A stretch of 58,632 nucleotides of DNA. It comes from Ramlibacter sp. (GTDB lineage Bacteria > Pseudomonadota > Gammaproteobacteria > Burkholderiales > Burkholderiaceae_C). The notes under the pieces are model-generated. The model was not told the DNA's origin. It did no database searches and saw only the letters and a list, made by a program, of their open reading frames with translations. How positions within the stretch are numbered: the stretch's first letter is position 1; every line of letters starts with the position of its first letter. The translations under genes were made by a program, and so were the position numbers. Of the stretch, positions 26,584 through 33,148 are shown piece by piece. Where the stretch lies: contig JACDFR010000021.1 in the NCBI GenBank assembly GCA_013815685.1, positions 1 to 58,632 on the forward strand. The letters are read 5' to 3'.

Positions 26584-27498
26584 ATGCTGCGCCTCATGGA
26601 CTACCGCTCGCCTTTCTCGGACTGGCACGCAGCCGCGGCGGTGCGCGCCATGCCGCCAGGGGGCTGGATGGGCGGCCGCGAGGGCGAATGGATGCCGGAG
26701 GAGGCGGGCGGCGTGCTTTCGCATCCCGCCCTGCGCGGTTGCCGGGAACGCGTCGCAGCCGGCCTGTTGCTGGACAACCTCGGCTTCACGGTCGCGCTGG
26801 AAAACCGCCTTATCTGTCCGGTGACCCGGGACATCGCCGCCGGTATGCTGCGTGCCCGCTACCAGGACGAAGTGGTCACCGATGCGATGCGCATCCAGTG
26901 CGACGAGTCCTACCACGCCGTGCTCGCGCAGGAGCTCATCGGGCAGGTCAAGGCGATGACGGGCGCCCAGCTGCCGCGCCGGGAGCACCGCTTCCTGGCG
27001 CATGTCGATCGGCTGGTGGACGCTTTTCCGGCGGCCGATGCGCCAATGGTGCGCTTCTGCGCCGCGATGGTGTCGGAAACGCTCATCACCAAGACGCTGC
27101 GCGACGACTGGCTGGACGGGCGGCTGCAACAGGATCTGAGGTCCTTCCTTCACCACCATTACCTCGACGAAACGCGGCACAGCGCCTACTTTGCCCGGCT
27201 GCTGCAGCTCGTATGGCCCCAATGGCCCCAGTCCCTGAGGGATGCCTTGCAGCCATTGTGGGCGGGCCTGGTCGATGCCTTCCTGGAAGCCGATGGCGAG
27301 AGCACCATCGAAGCGATGCAGAACGCTGGGCTCGCGCCCGCGCAAGCGCGCGCGGTGATGGCGGACTGCGCGAATCCGCAGGGCGCGCGCCGGCGCTGCG
27401 AGGCTTCGACCCAGCAAACCTTTCATGCGCTGCGCCGAGCCGGCGCGCTGCACGCGGCACCGGCGCACGGGGCAGCGGCAAGAGGGATGGCGCGATGA
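26584..27498 (+). CDS. AurF-like non-heme diiron oxygenase
   Basis: A 304-aa ferritin-like helical protein with a full set of diiron ligands in AurF order: Glu in A-L-E-N-R (about 79), E-x-x-H in D-E-S-Y-H, Glu in V-S-E-T-L, and H-x-x-x-E-x-x-H in H-H-Y-L-D-E-T-R-H. AurF and relatives oxidise amines to hydroxylamines and nitro groups; others hydroxylate carbon. N-oxygenation is therefore the leading guess. ATG 26584 or 26599 could start it. It ends in an ATGA overlap with the ATP-grasp gene. Confidence 0.8.
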   Translation: MLRLMDYRSPFSDWHAAAAVRAMPPGGWMGGREGEWMPEEAGGVLSHPALRGCRERVAAGLLLDNLGFTVALENRLICPVTRDIAAGMLRARYQDEVVTDAMRIQCDESYHAVLAQELIGQVKAMTGAQLPRREHRFLAHVDRLVDAFPAADAPMVRFCAAMVSETLITKTLRDDWLDGRLQQDLRSFLHHHYLDETRHSAYFARLLQLVWPQWPQSLRDALQPLWAGLVDAFLEADGESTIEAMQNAGLAPAQARAVMADCANPQGARRRCEASTQQTFHALRRAGALHAAPAHGAAARGMAR

Positions 27499-29096
27499 TC
27501 GACGAATGCCCATTCTTCACCTTCGGCCGCGGCCAGGTGCCGCTGGCCTGGATCGGTGGCGGCCTCATCCTCGACAGCGGCGAAGCGGAAAACACCTTTG
27601 TTTTCCGTTGCCAAGACCGCTTCCTGGCGTACACCAGCATGCTGGGCCTGCGCAGCATCGTGCTGGTGCTGGACGACTGCCATCGCCTCCAGTATGAGCA
27701 ACTCGTGGCGGCCCTCGACCTTCGATTGCGCGACCTGGGCGAGCTCTACGGCTTGCCCGCGCCACGGGTGCCGCAGCCACTCTTCGTGCATTGCGACCTG
27801 CCGCGCCTGTCGCTGACGGCCACCGGCTCATTTCATGCCGCCGCCACTGCCTTGGCCGAGGCGGGGCAGAGCGTCTACTTCGTGGCCAACCAGGTGTCGC
27901 CCTCGGCATCGCGCATGATGGGCGAGCTCAGCCTCATGTTGCGCGCGTGCGGGGTGCGGGTCGAGTTCGACGCCAGGGAATGCGATGCGGTGGGTGAGCT
28001 GGCACTCCGGTGGCACAACAAGGCCCGCTTCATGGTTTTGCGCGACGAACTGGACCAGCAGGGCGGGCCGCCCTGGATCGACAGTGCGGTGGTGGCGGCC
28101 GAGGAGTATGCGGCGCGGCCGGGCTGGGCGACCGTCTCCGAACATGCGAGTAAATGCTGCAGGCTCACCGCTGGTCCGCAGCAGCTGTTCGTCAAGTCGG
28201 CGCAGGATTCGAGCGGCAACATCTCGGCCATCCTGTCACGCGATACGGACAGCGGCGCTGCCGCGGCCTTCCTGGCCGAGGTGCGGCGCTGGCTGCTGGC
28301 CGAGAATTTCGCGGCCCCCTCTTTTGTCCAGGAGCTGCGCGAAGAGTGCGAGCTCGCGCCGTCCCTGCGCCATGTCCGCTTCGACGATCATGTGCTTGCC
28401 GCGCTGCGGCTGCGGCAGGCGCAGCGGCGAAGCGGCATTTCGCTGATCGTGCAGCCCGTGCTGCATCCTGGAGAGGCGACGGAGCAAGGCCCGGCGAGCG
28501 TCGGCGTGAGCGTGCTCATCGAGGAGGACGCCACCTGCCGCCTGCTGGCCGTGAATGCCCAGCTGTACCGCGATGCCCAGAGACGGCAGTTTCTGGGGCT
28601 GTGGCTCGACGACCGGTTGCTTGGGCAGGCTGCGGTCGCCCGGCTGGCCGATCAGTGCCTGTCGGCTGCGGCCGTGCTGGCGGCGCGCGGCTACCGGGGC
28701 CCGGTCAATTTCGACGCCTGCCTCGGCCCGGAAGGCCGCTATTGGTTCACGGGCGACTGCAACCCCCGCTTGAGCGCCGTGTATGTCCCGTGGGCGGTGC
28801 GGGCATGGCTTCGGACCTGCGACGTTGCGGTCCACAGCGTCATCAGCTTCGGCTACAGAGGGGAGTTTGCCATTCGCGAGGTGCCCGCGGTACTGGATGC
28901 CTGGGCCGGGGCGGGACTGCTTTTCAGCCGGCGGGCGGCGGGCGGGATGCTGGTCCTGCCCAATCTGGCGCGCCTGGACGGTCACGATGTGCTCGCCATC
29001 AACCTCGAGGTCGTGCAGGCGCGCCAGGCGCTCGAGCGCATGCGCCACCTTGCGCCGGACAGTGTGCCGGACCATCTGAAGGCCATCCATGGTTGA
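27495..29096 (+). CDS. ATP-grasp ligase
   Basis: A 533-aa protein. The N-terminal ~200 residues are a pre-ATP-grasp Rossmann-like part (G-Q-S-V-Y-F-V-A-N-Q). The ATP-grasp core follows with V-K-S-A-Q-D-S-S-G-N-I-S (flexible nucleotide loop near 235), and the metal/catalytic strand G-Y-R-G-P-V-N-F-D-A-C-L, then F-T-G-D-C-N-P-R-L-S near 420. The final D-C-N-P-R resembles the E-x-N-x-R signature with Asp-Cys at the acidic position. Such ligases join a carboxylate to an amine through an acyl phosphate. The presence of a cyclotransferase-like gene suggests possible gamma-glutamylation, which is inference. A peptide-ligase role on the synthetase product is an alternative. Confidence 0.8.
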   Translation: MIDECPFFTFGRGQVPLAWIGGGLILDSGEAENTFVFRCQDRFLAYTSMLGLRSIVLVLDDCHRLQYEQLVAALDLRLRDLGELYGLPAPRVPQPLFVHCDLPRLSLTATGSFHAAATALAEAGQSVYFVANQVSPSASRMMGELSLMLRACGVRVEFDARECDAVGELALRWHNKARFMVLRDELDQQGGPPWIDSAVVAAEEYAARPGWATVSEHASKCCRLTAGPQQLFVKSAQDSSGNISAILSRDTDSGAAAAFLAEVRRWLLAENFAAPSFVQELREECELAPSLRHVRFDDHVLAALRLRQAQRRSGISLIVQPVLHPGEATEQGPASVGVSVLIEEDATCRLLAVNAQLYRDAQRRQFLGLWLDDRLLGQAAVARLADQCLSAAAVLAARGYRGPVNFDACLGPEGRYWFTGDCNPRLSAVYVPWAVRAWLRTCDVAVHSVISFGYRGEFAIREVPAVLDAWAGAGLLFSRRAAGGMLVLPNLARLDGHDVLAINLEVVQARQALERMRHLAPDSVPDHLKAIHG

Positions 29097-29979
29097 GGCG
29101 GCGCTGTCCCTGCGGCCCTTGAGCCCCGTTCTGGGCGCCGAAGTCGAAGGTGTCGACCTGCGTGCGGACCTGCCCAAGACCACGGTGCGGACCATCCGGG
29201 AAGCGTGGCTGCGCTACGGCGTGCTCCTCTTTCGCCGGCAGGATCCGGAGCCTTCGCAGCTGGTGGCGTTCACTCGCCGCTTCGGTGAGCCCGTGGTCTA
29301 CACACGCAGCGAAAATGCCCGCACCGATCATCCCGAGGTGCTGATGCTGTCCAACGCGCGTGCCGCCGGCAGACCGATCGGTGCGGCCATCAGCAGCCGG
29401 TACTGGCATACCGACGGCCACTTCCTGGAATGTCCGCCCGCCGGCACGCTGCTGTATGGGAAGCAGGTTCCACCGGAAGGTGGCGACACCTGGTTCGCCC
29501 ATATGGCCGCGGCCTATCAACGTTTGCCGGGCTCGCTGCGCGGCGAAATCGACGGCCGGGCTTTCCTCATGGACCGCGTGCAGACGCTGCCTTACCACTA
29601 CCCCGGCCGCAAGATCCCGGGGCCCGGGCAGAAGCTGCTGTGGCCCGACATGCCGCAGCCCCTGGTTCGCACCCATCCCGAAACCGGCGCCCAGGCGCTG
29701 TATATCGGCGGGCTCGTGCCCTGGCGCATCGTCGGCATGGATCGCGAGCGCAGCGATGCGCTGATGGCCCGCCTGCACGCCGTGGCCTTCGACCAGAAAT
29801 TCTGCTGGCGCCATCGCTGGCAGCCGGGGGACCTGCTGATGTGGGACAACCGCACGCTTGCGCACCGGGCCACCGCGTACGACATGGAACGCTACACGCG
29901 CACCATGTACCGCACCACGATCGCGGGCGATCGGCCCTTCTATTCGGCCGACGGGAGCCGGGCCGCGCTGGCCTCGTAG
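29089..29979 (+). CDS. TauD/TfdA-family Fe(II)/2-oxoglutarate dioxygenase
   Basis: A 296-aa protein of the TauD fold. The iron-binding H-x-D lies in Y-W-H-T-D-G-H-F (about 105-107), and the distal His is in N-R-T-L-A-H-R-A. The 2-oxoglutarate-binding Arg is in Y-T-R-T-M-Y-R-T-T, and G-D-L-L-M-W-D-N is the usual strand before the distal His. Members hydroxylate, desaturate or cyclise amino-acid and related substrates. It overlaps the ATP-grasp stop by 8 bp and closes the forward operon, ending 40 bp into the convergent methyltransferase gene. Confidence 0.88.
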   Translation: MVEAALSLRPLSPVLGAEVEGVDLRADLPKTTVRTIREAWLRYGVLLFRRQDPEPSQLVAFTRRFGEPVVYTRSENARTDHPEVLMLSNARAAGRPIGAAISSRYWHTDGHFLECPPAGTLLYGKQVPPEGGDTWFAHMAAAYQRLPGSLRGEIDGRAFLMDRVQTLPYHYPGRKIPGPGQKLLWPDMPQPLVRTHPETGAQALYIGGLVPWRIVGMDRERSDALMARLHAVAFDQKFCWRHRWQPGDLLMWDNRTLAHRATAYDMERYTRTMYRTTIAGDRPFYSADGSRAALAS

Positions 29980-30566
29980 ACGACGATGGGATATTCGAAC
30001 CTGTATTCGCGGCTCCGGCGCAGCCAGCCGTATTCCGCCTCGACCAGCTGGAAGTGGGCGGGATTGTTGAACACGATACGCACGGGCCTGGGCCGCTGCC
30101 GCAGCGACCGTTCGATATCGGCAAACACCGCCTGGAGGATGTCGCCATGAAATGGGTTGTAGAAGTACAGCACCGACGCGGTTTCCGGCAGCCGGAATGC
30201 GCGGGCGTCGCAATGGGCGAGGGTGATCCGCTCGCGTGTGCCCGCGGGCAACGCCCGCTGGATATTGGCCCGCGCCGCCTGCAACAGCTCGTGCGAGACG
30301 TCGAAGCCGATCAGGCGGCCGAACGGCAGGCGCGAGGCGAGCACCAGGGCCCGGCCCATGCCGCAGCCGTAATCGACGAACACGTCGTCGCCGGTGACAT
30401 TCAGTTCGCGCAGCACGCGGTTGAATGCGCGGATGGAGCTGGGGAAGTAGTCGTGGCAACCCTCCCACTGCCGGACCAGCGATTCGATCGGCACCAGGCC
30501 GCCGCTTCTGATGCGCAAGAGCCGTTCGAACACCGCGTCGGCGACGCGGTCCACCGCTACACGCAT
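29940..30566 (-). CDS. Class I SAM-dependent methyltransferase
   Basis: The minus-strand gene reads F-V-D-Y-G-C-G-M-G-R-A-L (SAM motif I), I-G-F-D-V-S-H-E-L and A-H-C-D-A-R-A-F, a typical small-molecule or protein N/O-methyltransferase core. N-P-F follows the core. ATG 30566 gives 208 aa and leaves about 95 bp for divergent promoters. The frame is open to TTG 30662 (240 aa), which would abut the aminotransferase ATG; GTG 30626 is another option. No Shine-Dalgarno decides the start. It is likely part of the locus by position, but it is on the opposite strand, so weaker linkage. Confidence 0.78.
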   Translation of the reverse strand: MRVAVDRVADAVFERLLRIRSGGLVPIESLVRQWEGCHDYFPSSIRAFNRVLRELNVTGDDVFVDYGCGMGRALVLASRLPFGRLIGFDVSHELLQAARANIQRALPAGTRERITLAHCDARAFRLPETASVLYFYNPFHGDILQAVFADIERSLRQRPRPVRIVFNNPAHFQLVEAEYGWLRRSREYRFEYPIVVYEASAARLPSAE

Positions 30567-30661
30567 CGCCAGGCCCGGTCCGCCGCGGCGCCACGCCTTC
30601 GTCAATCGGCTGGGTTGTCCGGCCACTGCTTTCTCGCCTTTCTCAACTCCTGGAGCATGCA

Positions 30662-31819
30662 ATGATAGAGCCGCTGAAAGAGCTCTTCCTGCTCGACCCC
30701 GAGATCACCTACCTCAACCACGGAGCCTACGGCGCGACACCGCGGCCCGTGTTCGAGCGCCACGTCCAGTGGCAGCGCGAGCTGGAGCGCGAGCCGGTGG
30801 ATTTTCTGTCGCGCCGCGCCACCGAGCGACTGGCGCACGCACGTGCGGTGCTGGCCCGATACGTCGACACCGAGCGTGACAACCTCGTCTACGTGAGCAA
30901 CGGCACGACGGGCGTGAACATCATCGCCCGCAGTATCCCGCTGGGACCGGGCGACGAGCTGCTGACGACCGACCATGAGCACGGAGGTATCGAGCGCCTG
31001 TGGCGCTACACCGCGCAGAAAAAGGGCTTCACCATCGTCACGCACAAGGTGTCCCTGCCCGTCACCACCCACGAGCAGTTCGTGAACGATTTCTGGGCGG
31101 CCGTGACGCCGCGCACCCGCGCCATTCTGATCAGCCACCTCACCTCGCCCACGGCACTCGTGTTTCCGGTGGCCGAGATCTGCGCCAGGGCGCGGGCTGC
31201 CGGCATCCTCACCGTCATCGACGGCTCGCATGTCCCCGGGCAGCTGCCGCTTTCCCTGCGCCGGATCGACCCGGATTTCTATGTCGGCATCCTGCACAAG
31301 TGGGTGTGCGCGCCCAAGGGCAGCGCGTTCATGTACGCGCGGCCGGACGTGCAGCCGCTGGTCGAGCCGCTGGTGGTGAGCTGGGGCTGGGAGCCGAAGA
31401 ACCCCGGGCCTTCGAAGTTCGTGGAGTACCACGAATGGCAGGGCAGCCGCGACATTTCCGCTTTCCTGAGCGTGCCCGCCGCGCTGGCCTTCCAGGAAGA
31501 GCACGACTGGGACAGTGTGCGCAGGCGCTGCATCGCATTGGCCGGCGACGCGCAGAAGGAGGTGGCTGCGCTGACGCGCCAGCCCCTGTACCACCCGCCC
31601 GGGGCCCGGGAGTGGCATGGCCAGGTGGTATGCGCGCAGCTTCCGCCCCAGACCGACGATGTGTGGCTTCTCAACCAGCTGCGTCATGAACACCAGATCG
31701 ACGTGTCGGTCGACCGCTTCGGCGGCTGCCCCCGGATACGCATCTCGATCCAGGGCTACAACGGCCCCGGCGACGTCGACCGACTGATCACCAGCCTGAA
31801 GGGGCTGCTGAAGCTTTGA
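30662..31819 (+). CDS. Class V PLP-dependent aminotransferase-like protein (isopenicillin-N-epimerase type)
   Basis: A 385-aa fold-type I PLP enzyme. It shows Y-L-N-H-G-A-Y-G-A-T-P at the start, the V-I-D-G-S-H-V-P-G-Q Asp-containing strand that contacts the pyridine nitrogen, and the Schiff-base Lys in G-I-L-H-K-W-V. C-A-P-K-G follows. The family includes cysteine desulfurases and isopenicillin N epimerase; the H-K-W-x-x-x-P-K-G form fits the epimerase/lyase group. A GGAG box sits six bases before ATG 30662. It closes the biosynthetic locus; a tRNA-like element lies 150 bp further on. Confidence 0.85.
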   Translation: MIEPLKELFLLDPEITYLNHGAYGATPRPVFERHVQWQRELEREPVDFLSRRATERLAHARAVLARYVDTERDNLVYVSNGTTGVNIIARSIPLGPGDELLTTDHEHGGIERLWRYTAQKKGFTIVTHKVSLPVTTHEQFVNDFWAAVTPRTRAILISHLTSPTALVFPVAEICARARAAGILTVIDGSHVPGQLPLSLRRIDPDFYVGILHKWVCAPKGSAFMYARPDVQPLVEPLVVSWGWEPKNPGPSKFVEYHEWQGSRDISAFLSVPAALAFQEEHDWDSVRRRCIALAGDAQKEVAALTRQPLYHPPGAREWHGQVVCAQLPPQTDDVWLLNQLRHEHQIDVSVDRFGGCPRIRISIQGYNGPGDVDRLITSLKGLLKL

Positions 31820-31968
31820 ATGGACGAATTTGCACTTGTAGCTTAACCGGACTATGGGATTGAGTTGACCGGAAGTAAGCCCGGCGGACCACCACTGCAG
31901 CTTTCCAGGGCATCAATGCAGGAGTGGCCGGCCGTGCCGAGGGCCGGGAGGCGAAGGTCTCAAAAGTA

Positions 31969-32018
31969 CCAGCTTTGGGGGCTGGGGGATGCGGGTTCGA
32001 GTCCCGTCAGGTGCGCCA
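31969..32018 (+). other. tRNA 3'-half-like element with CCA
   Basis: A perfect 5-bp stem (CCAGC/GCTGG) closes a 7-nt loop with TGG at the anticodon place. A 5-nt variable region and a T-arm with TTCGAGT loop follow, then an acceptor 3' strand and CCA at 32016-32018. The D-arm and a pairing 5' acceptor strand cannot be found upstream, so this is a partial or decayed tRNA, not a working gene. If the anticodon reading is right it would be a proline type, but the acceptor strand looks more like an arginine tRNA. It may be the remnant of an integration site. Confidence 0.5.
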
Positions 32019-32020
32019 GT

Positions 32021-32038
32021 ATTTGTCGATAGACAAAT
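32021..32038 (+). repeat. Inverted repeat upstream of the small ORF
   Basis: ATTTGTC and GACAAAT form a perfect 7-bp stem with a GATA loop, three bases past the tRNA CCA and four bases before the Shine-Dalgarno. It could process the tRNA-like transcript or modulate translation start. Confidence 0.6.
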
Positions 32039-32041
32039 AGA

Positions 32042-32052
32042 AAGGAGGTGAT
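32042..32052 (+). promoter_or_regulatory. Full-length Shine-Dalgarno of the 81-aa ORF
   Basis: AAGGAGGTGAT matches all eleven bases expected to pair with the 3' end of 16S rRNA and lies five bases before ATG 32058 (nine from the AGGAGG core). This strength is unusual in the window and decides that the small ORF is translated. Confidence 0.85.
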
Positions 32053-32057
32053 AAGCA

Positions 32058-32303
32058 ATGGATAAACTCAATGACGAGAACTTGTCGGCGGTCCGCGCGT
32101 CTTTGGCGCTGGCGGCCGAACGGTTGGGCGAAGCGTCGGCCACTCTGGCCAGCAGCGCGGCCCCAATGCTGGGTGGCCCAACCGTAGCGGCTCCACCGGC
32201 GGCGATGCCACTGGCAAAGCAGCTGAGTGCCAACGCGGCGCCATTGGCGCTGTCGGCGCCAATGGTCTCCCGTTCGATTCCAACCCTGTCGCGGCCAATC
32301 TGA
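32058..32303 (+). CDS. Small 81-aa protein, possible precursor peptide
   Basis: Unrecognised. Residues 1-30 form a charged amphipathic helix (D-K-L-N-D-E-N-L-S, then A-E-R-L-G-E-A), and the remainder is low-complexity Ala/Pro/Ser/Leu/Met with A-P-M-L-G-G, A-A-M-P-L-A and S-A-P-M motifs, free of Cys, Trp, Tyr and Phe. A leader-plus-core layout would suit a ribosomally made peptide precursor. It lies directly after the biosynthetic locus and has a very strong Shine-Dalgarno and its own terminator. A link to that locus is only positional. It could equally be a small structural or membrane-associated protein. Confidence 0.6.
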   Translation: MDKLNDENLSAVRASLALAAERLGEASATLASSAAPMLGGPTVAAPPAAMPLAKQLSANAAPLALSAPMVSRSIPTLSRPI

Positions 32304-32345
32304 AAATTGGCTGACTCCGACAGCGCATGCTGGATCGAGGTGAGT

Positions 32346-32397
32346 TGATGCCCTGGAGTGATGCCCTGGACTGATGCCCTGGAATTGATGCCCTGGA
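32346..32397 (+). repeat. Four-copy TGATGCCCTGGA tandem repeat
   Basis: The 12-mer TGATGCCCTGGA recurs exactly at 32346, 32359, 32372 and 32386, with one or two spacer bases. It lies between the stop of the 81-aa ORF and the terminator hairpin. Each unit contains TGATG. No coding role is evident. Confidence 0.9.
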
Positions 32398-32403
32398 CCC
32401 GCG

Positions 32404-32430
32404 GCGGCTGCTTCGGCAGCCGCTGTCTTT
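32404..32430 (+). terminator. Intrinsic terminator with UUCG loop
   Basis: GCGGCTGC (32404-32411), TTCG loop, GCAGCCGC (32416-32423), then TGTCTTT. The 8-bp perfect stem with an extra-stable UUCG tetraloop and a T-rich tail is a good rho-independent terminator for the 81-aa ORF. It ends at the stop of the convergent vanX-like gene. Confidence 0.8.
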
Positions 32431-33028
32431 AGTCCACCCGCGTGAAGTTCTGCCGCACGTGCTGGCGATCCAGCATTTCGAAGTGCCACCACTCGTTGTC
32501 GATGCCTCGAAAGCCGCTGCGGCAAAGCGCAACGCGCAACAGCTCGCGGTTGCGATGCTGGGCTGGCGCCAGCTCGCCGGTGGCCAGGTGTTCGGCTTCA
32601 AGCTGCGGGTGCGATAGCTGCGTCATCTCGTCGAAGCCGCTACCCATGTCGAGCTCTCGGCCCTGAGCGTCCATGAGTGTTGCGTCCAGGGCCATTCCGA
32701 ACGAATGGATGGACCCGCGTGCCGGGTCGGCCACGTACTGGCGCAGGTCCGTACCTGCGAGGTGGTCCCAGAGCTGGATCTGAACCCGGTGCGGCCGCAG
32801 CGCGTCCAGCACCAGCAGGCGATACCCTGGCGCCTCGCGGGCGAGCAGCGCCACCGCGCGCCGCAGCCCCTCGGCGGCCAGATGATGGAGCCAGGCGCAG
32901 TCCAGCGAACCGTAAAGATCGCGTCCGACGAAGTTGTCCACGCTCGCGTAGCGCAGGTCCACCGCGATGTCCTGGATCGACGACAGGTGGCAAAAGTCAG
33001 TGTTGGCGGCAATGTCTTCGCAGCGCAT
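32429..33028 (-). CDS. D-alanyl-D-alanine dipeptidase (VanX/DdpX family)
   Basis: A 199-aa zinc D,D-dipeptidase. The motif S-I-H-S-F-G-M-A-L-D supplies zinc ligands H108 and D115. E179 and H182 in N-E-W-W-H complete the catalytic base and third ligand, and R78 in L-R-P-H is the conserved substrate Arg. Family role: hydrolysis of D-Ala-D-Ala in the cytoplasm, either in vancomycin resistance or in cell-wall dipeptide recycling. No vanA/vanH neighbours are present, so recycling (DdpX-like) is more likely. The frame runs to GTG 33088; ATG 33028 fits the family start better, but no Shine-Dalgarno decides it. Confidence 0.85.
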   Translation of the reverse strand: MRCEDIAANTDFCHLSSIQDIAVDLRYASVDNFVGRDLYGSLDCAWLHHLAAEGLRRAVALLAREAPGYRLLVLDALRPHRVQIQLWDHLAGTDLRQYVADPARGSIHSFGMALDATLMDAQGRELDMGSGFDEMTQLSHPQLEAEHLATGELAPAQHRNRELLRVALCRSGFRGIDNEWWHFEMLDRQHVRQNFTRVD

Positions 33029-33148
33029 CAGGATGAAGTGAATGGCAGATACCACGAGGATATCCGCTTGCCTGAGCCGCGCAGGCACGTGACCCGGCCG
33101 GGCTTTCTCGCCAGGAATGCGCAGGCGGCAGCGGCGCTCTGTTCGTTT

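Noticed and set aside
31913..32233. 106-codon minus-strand frame containing P-D-G-T-R-T-R
   Set aside because: This peptide string is the usual false translation of a tRNA T-arm; the region is the tRNA half and the 81-aa ORF on the other strand.
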